From contig QKGK01000310.1 of the NCBI GenBank assembly GCA_003250455.1, positions 1 through 10,594 of the forward strand: DNA of 10,594 bases, in the 5' to 3' direction. How positions within the stretch are numbered: position 1 is the stretch's first letter; each line of letters opens with the position of its first letter. Below are positions 1 to 6,836 of the stretch, in pieces. A program made the position numbers and the translations under genes. The notes under the pieces are model-generated. The model searched no databases. It was not told where the DNA came from and saw nothing but the letters and a program-made list of their open reading frames with translations. This stretch comes from Chloroflexota bacterium (GTDB lineage Bacteria; Chloroflexota; Anaerolineae; Anaerolineales; UBA11579).

Positions 1-675
1 ATTGCCGCGCTGGCGTTGATCGGCTATTTTATCTTCATTTACTTCAACCCCTACCATGCGCTCAACCCTTTCCCCCCGCCGACCCAGCCGGCAGAAGCGG
101 AGTCGGCCCTGGCGCTGCCCTTGGATACGCCTGAGCCACAGCCTACGATAAGCGCTGCCGTTGAAGTGATAGCAATGGTGGAAGAACCCTCTGCTACGGC
201 AACAATAGAGATTGGTCCGACCCTGCCCCCGACAGCCTATCCAACCCCTACCGATGTGGTGCTGATGACGGCTACCCCTTCCGGCACGCAGGAAACCCGC
301 CGGTATTATGTCCCTCGGGAAGAGTCCCCTTCCTATCTGGCGCATGCTTCCGGGTGCACGGGGCTGTATGTGGCCGGGAATGTGGTTGATATTGAGAAGG
401 ACCCGGTGATGCTGCTGACCGTGCGGGTAACCGGGACGTTGGGCGACCAGCCAGTTGACATGGAAGTTTTGAGTGGCAGCAACGACACCTATACCCAATC
501 CGGCTGGGAGATCCAGCTTTCGGACCAGCTGCTGGTTTCCACAGGGACGCTTTTGGTGGCGCTGTATGAGCAGGGCGGGCGGGAACCGGTCTCGGAGGTA
601 GTGGCCTTCGATACGGTGAACGATTGCACCAGGAATCTGGTGGTGGTCAATTTTGTCCAGCAGCGGGATGACTGA
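1..675 (+). CDS. Membrane-anchored hypothetical protein with Pro/Thr-rich linker (5'-partial)
   Basis: The reading frame is open from base 1, so the true start lies upstream; 224 residues are visible. A hydrophobic, aromatic-rich stretch (about residues 1-15, including IGYFIFIYF) looks like a transmembrane anchor or the end of one. Next comes a low-complexity linker rich in Pro, Thr, Ala and Glu (about 18-95). After it is a compact, strand-rich domain (about 105-220) with only two cysteines, near 119 and 209, which could form a disulfide if the domain is outside the cell. I infer a single-pass protein with an exported C-terminal domain. I do not recognise a named family. Similar anchor, FNP and PPPT-linker proteins are common in Anaerolineae (general knowledge, not checked). 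The next gene starts inside its last codons, so the two are probably co-transcribed. Function unknown. Confidence 0.8.
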   Translation: MAALALIGYFIFIYFNPYHALNPFPPPTQPAEAESALALPLDTPEPQPTISAAVEVIAMVEEPSATATIEIGPTLPPTAYPTPTDVVLMTATPSGTQETRRYYVPREESPSYLAHASGCTGLYVAGNVVDIEKDPVMLLTVRVTGTLGDQPVDMEVLSGSNDTYTQSGWEIQLSDQLLVSTGTLLVALYEQGGREPVSEVVAFDTVNDCTRNLVVVNFVQQRDD

Positions 676-1216
676 ACCAGGACCCCTGATCCGCAATGCA
701 ACTTCATCGGACGCTGAAGCTATTGCCCACGTGCATATCCGCACCTGGCAGGATGCGTATGCAAATATTTTTCCCCAGGAACATTTAGCTGAATTATCTG
801 ACACACTTGCTGCCCGGACAGACCAATGGCGAACCCACATCACTGTCCATGAAGCGATTCCGGTTTTGGTTGTGGCTGAAGTTGCTGATGGAAGGGTGGT
901 CGGGTTTGCGGGGGCAGGCGCACAAACGGATCCGGAGCACATTTATGAAGCGGAATTATTTGTCCTCTATATTCTGCCCGAATTCCAGCGCAAGGGACTG
1001 GGACAAGCCTTGTTCTCCGAGGTAGTAAGTGCACTCCAGAATTTGGGATTTTCGTCCATGCTGCTGTGGGTGCTGGCACAAAACCGGTCCGCCCGTCAGT
1101 TTTATGAAAAAATGGGCGGTATACTGATCGGGGAAAAAGAATTCAACCGTTGGGGAGAGCAATATATGCTGGCGGGTTATGGCTGGCCGGAACTTTTCCG
1201 ACTGGACATTGCATAG
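668..1216 (+). CDS. GNAT-family N-acetyltransferase
   Basis: This 182-residue protein has the size and motif order of a single-domain GNAT enzyme, which transfers an acetyl group from acetyl-CoA to an amine. The N-terminal part (IRNATSSDAEAIAHV, residues 8-22) is the usual first strand and helix. The acetyl-CoA pyrophosphate-binding loop is QRKGLG (107-112), preceded by the strand LFVLYILPEF. The later NRSARQFYEKMG segment (139-150) is the typical fourth-motif helix. The substrate cannot be read from the sequence. The ATG at 668 fits where homology to the family starts, and it overlaps the upstream stop by 8 bases. An in-frame TTG at 653 would add five residues and is less likely. No strong Shine-Dalgarno is visible, so translation may be coupled to the upstream gene. 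A strong hairpin follows the stop. Confidence 0.9.
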   Translation: MTEPGPLIRNATSSDAEAIAHVHIRTWQDAYANIFPQEHLAELSDTLAARTDQWRTHITVHEAIPVLVVAEVADGRVVGFAGAGAQTDPEHIYEAELFVLYILPEFQRKGLGQALFSEVVSALQNLGFSSMLLWVLAQNRSARQFYEKMGGILIGEKEFNRWGEQYMLAGYGWPELFRLDIA

Positions 1217-1239
1217 AATTATTTGCTGAATTTAAACGT

Positions 1240-1269
1240 AAACGGGACGGTGTACACCGCCCCGTTTTT
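1240..1269. terminator. Intrinsic terminator between convergent genes
   Basis: A near-perfect inverted repeat: AAACGGG (1240-1246) pairs with CCCGTTT (1261-1267), and CGGTG (1248-1252) pairs with CACCG (1255-1259), with one A/C mismatch between them. On the plus strand it ends in a run of five T (1265-1269), so it should stop transcription of the acetyltransferase. On the minus strand the hairpin is followed by ACGTTTAAA, a weaker U-tract, but it sits directly after the aminotransferase stop at 1287 and probably serves both genes. Confidence 0.85.
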
Positions 1270-1286
1270 CTGTTTTGCTGAAGAAT

Positions 1287-2486
1287 TTACCCAGCCGCGT
1301 GGAGCACTTCCGCCAATACCTGGCAGACGGTTTCCACCTGCGCTTCGGTCATCACGCTGGAGAAGGGGATCGCAATCCCGCGGTTGCCCAGGTCTTCGGT
1401 TACCGGGTAGTCGCCAGGCTGGTAGCCGAACATGTCCATCATGTAGAGCTGCAAATGGATGGGGGCAAAATACGGCCGGGCAGGAATGCCTTTCTCCGCC
1501 ATCTGGTGGATGACCGCATCTCGGTCCAGATCCGCCGCCACCCGGATGACATACACAAACCAGGCCATTTTTGAGGTGCTTGGAACCACTTGGGGCAGCT
1601 CCACCATGGGCAATTCGGCCAGACGTTCGGCGTACCAGGCGGCCACCTGGGCGCGCTTGTCCAACAGCTCGTCAATGCGGGTCATCTGCACGCGGCCCAG
1701 GGCGGCGCTGAGCTCGTCCATGCGGTAGTTATAGCCGAGGTAGGAGTGCTGCAGCCAGGTGTCGCCGGGGGCGCGTCCCTGGTTGCGCAGGGCGCGCATC
1801 ATGTCGGCATAGGCGTCGTTATTTGTCACTACCAGGCCGCCTTCGGCAGTGGTGATCTGCTTGTTGGGGTAGAAGGCGAACACACCCATATCTCCCAGCA
1901 TCCCGGCGGGGTGTCCCTGATAGGTCGACCCCAACGCCTCGCAGGAATCCTCGATGATCACCAGATTGTGCTTTTCAGCCACCTGGCGGATCGCATCCAT
2001 CTCGGGGGGCTGGCCAAAGACATCCACGGGCAGCAGCGCCTTGAGCGGGCCGTGTTTTTCTGCCCCTTTGCGCGGCAGCCATTTTTGGGCGGCAGCGCTG
2101 CCTGCGGCCAGGTCGTCGGCAGCCTGGGCCAGCCTGGCGGGGTCAATGTTCCCGGTTTCGGGCTCGGCATCCACAAAGACGGGGATGGCCTTTTCGTAGA
2201 GGATCACATTGGTGGAGGCCATGAAGGAGAACGGGGTGGTCAGCACCAGGTCTCCGGGCTGGATGCCCGCCGCCCGCACGCACAGGTGCAGCCCGCTGGT
2301 GCCGGAGCTGACGGCTATCGCATGTTTGGCGCCGACATATTCGGCAACTGCCTGTTCAAAAGCTTGATATTCAGGCCCCATGCTCAGGTTGGGAGTTTGC
2401 AGTACATCCAGCGCGGCCTGGCGTTCCAGGTCGGTGAGGTCTGGTGAGGACAGGGGAACTTTGAATTCCGGGTTTGATTTGGACAA
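1287..2486 (-). CDS. DegT/DnrJ/EryC1/StrS-family PLP aminotransferase
   Basis: This fold-type I PLP enzyme (399 aa) usually transaminates a keto-sugar nucleotide on the way to amino sugars for polysaccharide, glycoprotein or antibiotic synthesis. Visible motifs are SSGTSGLH (60-67, phosphate and substrate region), the Asp of EDSCEALGS (D180, contacting the pyridine nitrogen) and the Lys of YPNKQITTAEGG (K209, Schiff base). NYRMDELSAALG lies further downstream and the C-terminal domain is complete. Start choice: a TTG at 2486 has AGGAG six bases upstream (2497-2493) and matches the family N-terminus. The frame stays open to an ATG at 2552, but those 22 extra residues run into the preceding gene. 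A segment of about 20 residues (roughly 125-148, rich in Ala, Lys and Gly) lengthens the region before the LLPVDVFG strand. It is last in a minus-strand run, 31 bases after the DUF92 gene. The exact sugar substrate is unknown. Confidence 0.93.
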   Translation of the reverse strand: MSKSNPEFKVPLSSPDLTDLERQAALDVLQTPNLSMGPEYQAFEQAVAEYVGAKHAIAVSSGTSGLHLCVRAAGIQPGDLVLTTPFSFMASTNVILYEKAIPVFVDAEPETGNIDPARLAQAADDLAAGSAAAQKWLPRKGAEKHGPLKALLPVDVFGQPPEMDAIRQVAEKHNLVIIEDSCEALGSTYQGHPAGMLGDMGVFAFYPNKQITTAEGGLVVTNNDAYADMMRALRNQGRAPGDTWLQHSYLGYNYRMDELSAALGRVQMTRIDELLDKRAQVAAWYAERLAELPMVELPQVVPSTSKMAWFVYVIRVAADLDRDAVIHQMAEKGIPARPYFAPIHLQLYMMDMFGYQPGDYPVTEDLGNRGIAIPFSSVMTEAQVETVCQVLAEVLHAAG

Positions 2487-2492
2487 AGGAAG

Positions 2493-2497
2493 CTCCT
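2493..2497 (-). promoter_or_regulatory. Shine-Dalgarno fixing the TTG start of the aminotransferase
   Basis: AGGAG (within GAAAGGAG) lies six bases before the TTG at 2486-2484. The upstream in-frame ATG at 2552 sits inside the 3' end of the DUF92 gene. This ribosome-binding site is the main reason for choosing the non-ATG start. Confidence 0.75.
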
Positions 2498-2517
2498 TTC
2501 GGGTATCCGCTAAGTTT

Positions 2518-3342
2518 TCAGCCGGCAAGCCACCGGCCAAGCAGGGCGGCAACCAGCGCGCCGCACACAGAGCTGATCAGGTTGACCATGTCGTTGTTCA
2601 TCCAGGTGAAGCCGCGCAGCGGTTTTGCCGGGCTGCCATCGGGCAGGAGGATCACCCGCTCGGTCTCTTTTTCCCGTACCGGGTCGTAATAAATGGCCTG
2701 GATGGTGGCGCCCAGCAGGGAATCCAGCAGCGAGCCGGCCAGCCCGCCCAGAGATACAGCGGCAATGAACCCAAAACTGCGGGAGGCCGCCTGGAAGATC
2801 CAGCCTGCCAGGGCGACAAATGCGCCACCGGCCAGCGTGGAGAGCGTGCCCAGCAGGGTGATCCCGCCGGAAGTGCCCACCGGCACGGGCTGGCCGCTGG
2901 TGATCAGCCTCGGCTGGGCCTGGCTGAGTACGCCCAGTTCGGTGGCCCAGGTATCGGCATTGACAGCGGCCATCGCACCGGCATAGGCCAGCCAGGGCCA
3001 GCTTTCCCCGGGGGCGAGAAGCGCCACCACGGCCAGGAACGCGCCCACCGCACCGTTGGCAAACACTTGCCCCCAGTCCCGGTTAGCGCCTTTTTCAAAT
3101 TTTTCGGCCAGGGCATGCTTGCGGCTGGCAAACAGTTTAGACAGCAGGCTGGAGGAAATAAAGAATGCCAGCATCGGCGCTGCCCAGGGCAGCCCACCCA
3201 GGCCAAAGATGATCGTGCCGGTGATGATGGCGGCGATCATCCCGGAGATGGAGAGCGCCCGCACCAGCCGGCCAGCCAGCCCGATGGCTACTGCCAGCCC
3301 CAGTCCGATCAGGATCTGCTGCGTGGTGACCGGGGCGCTCAT
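2518..3342 (-). CDS. DUF92 (TMEM19/VTE6-like) integral membrane protein
   Basis: The 274-residue product is strongly hydrophobic, with about six or seven predicted transmembrane segments. It carries the conserved DUF92 signatures: KGANRDWGQVFANG (84-97), the ADTWATELG block (129-137), VGTSGGIT (155-162), GSLLDSLLGA (203-212) and a late WMNNDMVN (247-254). In this family the plant protein VTE6 is reported as a phytyl-phosphate kinase. By analogy this protein may phosphorylate a prenyl or polyprenyl phosphate in the membrane, but that is inference and most bacterial members are uncharacterised. Start choice: the ATG at 3342 has GGAG six bases upstream; an in-frame ATG at 3354 would add MEPA and has no clear ribosome-binding site. 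The gene is followed after 31 bases by the aminotransferase, so both are probably on one mRNA. A cluster of DnaA-box-like sites lies immediately upstream. Confidence 0.9.
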   Translation of the reverse strand: MSAPVTTQQILIGLGLAVAIGLAGRLVRALSISGMIAAIITGTIIFGLGGLPWAAPMLAFFISSSLLSKLFASRKHALAEKFEKGANRDWGQVFANGAVGAFLAVVALLAPGESWPWLAYAGAMAAVNADTWATELGVLSQAQPRLITSGQPVPVGTSGGITLLGTLSTLAGGAFVALAGWIFQAASRSFGFIAAVSLGGLAGSLLDSLLGATIQAIYYDPVREKETERVILLPDGSPAKPLRGFTWMNNDMVNLISSVCGALVAALLGRWLAG

Positions 3343-3365
3343 GGCCGGCTCCATCGGGATAAAGT

Positions 3366-3416
3366 TGTGGATAACTTTTGAATTTCTGTGGATAAGTGTG
3401 GATTCATTGTGGAAAA
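3366..3416 (-). promoter_or_regulatory. Cluster of four DnaA-box-like 9-mers
   Basis: On the minus strand the DnaA box TTATCCACA occurs twice without mismatch (3374-3366 and 3395-3387). Two further copies follow: GAATCCACA (3405-3397, seven of nine matches) and TTTTCCACA (3416-3408, eight of nine). All four have the same orientation, and their starts are 21, 10 and 11 bases apart, close to whole turns of the helix. The cluster fills the gap between the PH-domain gene (stop 3418) and the DUF92 start. The first box also lies in an inverted repeat, AAAGTT (3361-3366) and AACTTT (3373-3378). I infer DnaA binding, either for transcription control of the DUF92 gene or for DnaA titration. An origin is less likely, because the gap is short and no replication gene is nearby. 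Confidence 0.6.
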
Positions 3417-3417
3417 C

Positions 3418-4329
3418 TCAACTCACGGAGAGGATAAATAAAACGGCCACCAGGAAAAGCAGGGCGGTGAAGGCGCTGCCGGCCAGTAAAATGACGATAA
3501 AGGGGTGATTTTTCTGTGTCCGGTGGAACCACTGTGAAACCAGATAGGTGGCCACCACCAGAATCAAATTGAGGGCAGGCAGCAGGAACAACTGTGCGGG
3601 GGTCACCGGCGGGAAGGGCTGCCCCTGTGCATCGAACCCCAGGGAAACCTGTGTGAGGGTAGGGATCGCCCAGGCGACCAGCACAAACAAGGCCAGGCTG
3701 AGGAGGATGGTGGCGATCAGCAAGCCGCGTAAAAGCAAGTTGCGCCAGATATCCACCAGGAATGAGCTTGGCGCTGCCGAATAGGCGGGCAGCGGTGAAA
3801 TACTGCCCAGCTCTGTCATTTTCCGGTAGGTGAGCACAAACTGGTTGGGCTTTTCAGGGGAGATGATGAACACCTGGTTGGAGGTGCCGATCATCACCAG
3901 GCGGTTTTTTTCAGAGGCGAGGAACTCCACTTTGCCGAGATGTTCCTGAGTGTTCATCCCGGTGACTGCGCCAGGCCACTGCAAGCGCGGAAATTCGAGC
4001 GTATAGAGATAGTCTGCTGCCAGTTCGACAAACTTGACCTGCTGCATGGGAATGACCGCTTCGCGGAAGCCCCATTTCAGACGGATGCCGTCCCGGCTGA
4101 TCTGGTAGGAGCTGCGGACGAGCGCATATGTGCGGCTGACCAAGGTGGGCATCGGCGCCATCAGGAAAAGCGCGCCTAACAAAAAGACCAGGAACTGCAT
4201 TCCCAAGGGAGTTTGCCCGGCGAGTACCAGCATGGCCAGGGACAATAAGATCAACCCCAGGGTGATTCCCAGGTTGAAAAATAATCCGCGCCGGCGCGGT
4301 GGGTTAAAAGTTTGGGTCTGGTTTTCCAT
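3418..4329 (-). CDS. Membrane protein with bacterial PH-like domain
   Basis: The product has 303 residues. Two hydrophobic segments (about 16-38 and 44-64) precede a soluble domain (about 70-170). Three more follow (about 197-222, 244-266 and 276-301). The soluble part runs from SYQISRDGIRLKWGF through IPMQQVKFVEL to NQVFIISPEKPNQFV, the strand pattern of bacterial PH-like domains of the bPH_5/DUF304 type. Such proteins are usually of unknown function and membrane-associated; some domain-mates act in stress or envelope processes. The ATG at 4329 has no recognisable Shine-Dalgarno, and a candidate promoter ends only about ten bases upstream, so the mRNA may be nearly leaderless. It lies 69 bases after the phosphoesterase, in the same direction, and may be partly independent of that operon. 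No catalytic motif is visible. Confidence 0.8.
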   Translation of the reverse strand: MENQTQTFNPPRRRGLFFNLGITLGLILLSLAMLVLAGQTPLGMQFLVFLLGALFLMAPMPTLVSRTYALVRSSYQISRDGIRLKWGFREAVIPMQQVKFVELAADYLYTLEFPRLQWPGAVTGMNTQEHLGKVEFLASEKNRLVMIGTSNQVFIISPEKPNQFVLTYRKMTELGSISPLPAYSAAPSSFLVDIWRNLLLRGLLIATILLSLALFVLVAWAIPTLTQVSLGFDAQGQPFPPVTPAQLFLLPALNLILVVATYLVSQWFHRTQKNHPFIVILLAGSAFTALLFLVAVLFILSVS

Positions 4330-4339
4330 GCCGGAACCT

Positions 4340-4368
4340 ATCTTATCTGGGATGGAGAGGTTTGAAAA
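4340..4368 (-). promoter_or_regulatory. Candidate promoter of the PH-domain gene
   Basis: On the minus strand TTTTCA (4368-4363) and TAAGAT (4345-4340) are 17 bases apart, each matching the sigma-70 hexamers at four of six positions. The predicted transcription start falls about four bases before the ATG at 4329. A direct repeat of GGTTTGA (4359-4365 and 4369-4375, ten bases apart) overlaps the -35 region and might be an operator. The match is weak and only suggestive. Confidence 0.3.
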
Positions 4369-4398
4369 GGTTTGAGGAGCGGCAATCTGGCAGGTGGA

Positions 4399-5127
4399 CT
4401 ACCAGCCGCTGGTAAGTCTTTCGATATGCCGCTCTGGGAGGCCTGCATTGCGCATAGCGAGTTGAGTCTCCAGGACATCGTATTCGACGCGTTTGTGCTC
4501 CCAGGTGTGCTCCACATCGTCGTAGATGGCAAAGGAGGCACGCGGATCCCGGTCGCGCGGCTGACCGACCGAGCCGGGGTTGAGGATTGCCCGGGGTTTT
4601 AGCTCGATTGTGGTGGAAGGCGGGGGAAACACCAGGCGGGTGCCCTCCTGCCCGTTGGTTGAGGCGAACATCAGCGGCAGGTGAGAGTGCCCGATGAAAC
4701 AATAGTCGTTGCTGAAATAGGCAAAATTCTCTGAGGCAGACTGCACATCCAGCAGGTATTCATAGACCGGCTCACGCGGGCTGCCATGCGCCAGGGTAAC
4801 TTCATTGTGCACAACGGTTTCTGGCCGGTCGAGCAGGAATTCCCTGTTTTCCAGGGTAAGGACGCTCCTGGTCCAGTCCACAGCCAGGCGCGCTTCGTGG
4901 TTGAAAGTCTCCACGCTCATCTTGCCGATACAGGCTGCGTCATGATTGCCAAGCAGACAGATCAGGTTGGACTGCTTGCGGATCAATTCCACGCATTCGT
5001 TGGGGTTTGGACCATAGCCCACCACATCGCCCAGGCACCAGACAGCATCCACCTCCCCGGCAGCTTTGATCACAGTTTTCAGGGCTGCCAGATTTGCGTG
5101 GATGTCGGAGATGACCAGGATTTTCAT
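4399..5127 (-). CDS. Calcineurin-like metallophosphoesterase
   Basis: This 242-residue protein has the full dinuclear-metal signature of the family. DIH is at 8-10 (D8, H10), GD at 33-34 in GDVVGYGPNP, GNHD at 60-63 and the GHSH block at 146-149; H114 follows TLA. NPGSVGQPRD (183-192) is typical of the MJ0936/YfcE-type subgroup (Metallophos_2). It should hydrolyse a phosphomonoester or phosphodiester in the cytoplasm; the substrate cannot be told. The ATG at 5127 begins exactly at the family N-terminus (MKILVISDIHAN) and has GGAAGG five bases upstream. An in-frame extension to 5187 would lie in the cytidine deaminase gene and is unlikely. It starts 16 bases after the cytidine deaminase stop and is probably the last gene of the glmU-led operon. 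Confidence 0.93.
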   Translation of the reverse strand: MKILVISDIHANLAALKTVIKAAGEVDAVWCLGDVVGYGPNPNECVELIRKQSNLICLLGNHDAACIGKMSVETFNHEARLAVDWTRSVLTLENREFLLDRPETVVHNEVTLAHGSPREPVYEYLLDVQSASENFAYFSNDYCFIGHSHLPLMFASTNGQEGTRLVFPPPSTTIELKPRAILNPGSVGQPRDRDPRASFAIYDDVEHTWEHKRVEYDVLETQLAMRNAGLPERHIERLTSGW

Positions 5128-5143
5128 AATTGCCTTCCAGAGG

Positions 5144-5560
5144 TTAGATTTTGCTGCTGTGTTCCAGGTTAGCGGGGCCAAAAGCAAAAGGCAGCAGGTC
5201 TTTTACGGTGGTCTTGTGTTTGATTTCCCCACTCAGATCACAGATGAGGACGACTAATTCTACCCCAAATTCGGCCAAAACCTGACGGCAACTTCCGCAA
5301 GGCGAGCCGCCGTCCTTGCTGACCACGGCCAGACGCGCAAAATTTTGATGTCCGGCAGAAACCGCGCTGAAGACTGCGGCGCGTTCTGCACAGATCGTCA
5401 GGGGGTAAGCGGCGTTCTCGGTGTTGGTTCCGGTGAAGACCTCGCCAGTGGAGGTTTGCAGGGCTGCCCCTACCGGGTAGTGGGAGTAGGGGATGTAGGC
5501 GTTTTTACTGACCTCAATGGCCGCCTGGATGAGCGCTTTCTCTTGTTCAGATAGATTCAT
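5144..5560 (-). CDS. cdd: Cytidine deaminase
   Basis: Homotetrameric-type cytidine deaminase of 138 residues, which converts cytidine and deoxycytidine to uridine and deoxyuridine in pyrimidine salvage. The zinc site is complete: C57 and the proton-shuttling E59 in CAER, then C88 and C91 in PCGSC. The nucleoside-binding N47 and E49 are present in TNTENAAY, and the YIPYSHYPVGAAL segment (22-34) is typical. The ATG at 5560 has GGAGG nine bases upstream and overlaps the end of the CBS-domain gene by 14 bases, suggesting coupled translation. The open frame extends upstream to 5605 but only over the neighbour's coding sequence. Length and motifs are normal for the family. Confidence 0.96.
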   Translation of the reverse strand: MNLSEQEKALIQAAIEVSKNAYIPYSHYPVGAALQTSTGEVFTGTNTENAAYPLTICAERAAVFSAVSAGHQNFARLAVVSKDGGSPCGSCRQVLAEFGVELVVLICDLSGEIKHKTTVKDLLPFAFGPANLEHSSKI

Positions 5561-6836
5561 CAGGCGTTTCCTCCAGCATGTGGTCTTCCAGTTGTTCGGG
5601 GGCAAAGCGGGCCAGCACGTGATGGACCCGGCGTTCGTGCAGTTCTTGCACGGTGAGGGTCACCCCTTCTTCCTCCAGGGTATCCCCTTCCGTGGGGACA
5701 CTGCCGATGCGGGCAAAGATCAGCCCGCCGATGGTGTCCGCTTCTTCGGTGGGGAGCTGTGTGCCGAACATCTCGTTAACCGCGTCCAGCGGGATGCGCC
5801 CATCAAAGACGACCTCGTTCGGTCCCACCTGATGCCAGAGCTCTTCTTCGCTTTCGTCATATTCATCCTGGATCTCGCCAAAGATCTCTTCGATGATATC
5901 TTCCAGCGTTACCAGCCCGGCGACGCCGCCATATTCGTCCACCACAATGGCAATGTGGATGCGGGCAGCCTGCATTTCGTCCAGCAGTTCGTCCACTTTT
6001 TTGGTTTCGGGGATGAAGCGGGCCGTGCGCAGCAGGTGGCGCAGGGAAGTGATCCCGTTGCCAGAGCGCCACACCTGGAGCATGTCCTTGGTGTAGAGCA
6101 GGCCGATAATGTTGTCGATCTGGTTTTCGAAGACCGGCACGCGGGAAAAACCGGATTCCAGCAGCTTGTCGGCGGCTTCCTCCAGCGGAGTATTGACTTC
6201 CAGGGCAAGCATATCCACCCGCGGCACCATGATCTCTTTCGCCATGGTATCCCCAAATTCAAATACGGAATGGATCATCTCGCTTTCGTCTTTTTCAATC
6301 TCCCCGGCACGCTGGCTGGCATCTACCAGGTGGATCAGTTCGTCCTCGGTGATCGTCACCAGGTTGCGGCTTTCGCTGCCGCTGGAGAGACGCAGGGGGA
6401 GGTACAGCAGGGGGGTGAAGAGTGTGATCAGCAGGCTGGCTATCGGGGTCAGGCGGACCGACCAGCTTTCCGGGTCTTGCAGGATCAGCCGTTCCACAAT
6501 GAACTCTGTGATCCAGATGAGAAAGCCGATCAGCACCATGTAGCCCAGGAAAGGGCCTTGTGTTTCCGTGTTGATCGCCGGGAGGATGAAATTGAGCATG
6601 GCCAAACCCGCGATCAGGAAGCGGATGATGGCCTGCCCCAATTTGAGCGTCGAGCGCGTCCGGGCACGTTTGGTGACCAGTTCCATGGTCTTTTCCACCC
6701 GGTTCATCCCGGCCTCGCTGAGGGAGACTAAACGCGGGAAACGCACATTCAGCAGGCTTGCCCGAATGGCGGTAAGCACAAGATCGACAAACAGCAGAAC
6801 GATCAACCAGGTAATCTGAGCGTTATTCACCTTCAC
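5547..6836 (-). CDS. CNNM/CorC (HlyC)-type membrane protein with CBS pair
   Basis: The 429-residue product has the three-part layout of the family. The N-terminal membrane region has hydrophobic stretches near 9-26, 70-90, 98-117 and 130-150. A CBS pair follows, starting at MVPRVDML (203) and ending near LEDIIEEIFGEI (322), with the hallmark VDEYGG at 299-304. A CorC_HlyC domain (about 335-410) ends at VQELHERRVHHVLA. Relatives are implicated in magnesium or cobalt efflux, and CBS pairs often bind adenine nucleotides. The first helix reads VDLVLTAIRASLL, without the small-residue SxSE-type motif of classical CNNM proteins, so transport is uncertain. GTG at 6836 is my start; a GTG at 6830 is also possible, and 6896 is a frame artefact over glmU. 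It overlaps glmU by 14 bases and cdd by 14, indicating an operon. Confidence 0.88.
   Translation of the reverse strand: MKVNNAQITWLIVLLFVDLVLTAIRASLLNVRFPRLVSLSEAGMNRVEKTMELVTKRARTRSTLKLGQAIIRFLIAGLAMLNFILPAINTETQGPFLGYMVLIGFLIWITEFIVERLILQDPESWSVRLTPIASLLITLFTPLLYLPLRLSSGSESRNLVTITEDELIHLVDASQRAGEIEKDESEMIHSVFEFGDTMAKEIMVPRVDMLALEVNTPLEEAADKLLESGFSRVPVFENQIDNIIGLLYTKDMLQVWRSGNGITSLRHLLRTARFIPETKKVDELLDEMQAARIHIAIVVDEYGGVAGLVTLEDIIEEIFGEIQDEYDESEEELWHQVGPNEVVFDGRIPLDAVNEMFGTQLPTEEADTIGGLIFARIGSVPTEGDTLEEEGVTLTVQELHERRVHHVLARFAPEQLEDHMLEETPDESI

Noticed and set aside
1590..2447. A plus-strand open frame of 285 codons
   Set aside because: It is antisense to the aminotransferase, whose PLP motifs are intact in the other frame.
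2380..3381. A plus-strand open frame of 333 codons
   Set aside because: It is antisense to the DUF92 gene and the aminotransferase start. The low-complexity Gly/Gln/Arg composition is typical of shadow frames.
3355..3417. A chromosomal replication origin at the DnaA-box cluster
   Set aside because: The gap is only 75 bases, there is no clear AT-rich unwinding element beside it, and no dnaA, dnaN, parA or gidA is in view. I keep it only as a regulatory or titration candidate.
5517..6731. A plus-strand open frame of 404 codons
   Set aside because: It is antisense to the CBS-domain gene, which has clear family motifs. Its translation is rich in Gln, His and Gly, as expected from reading the complement of a GC-rich gene, and it has no ribosome-binding site.
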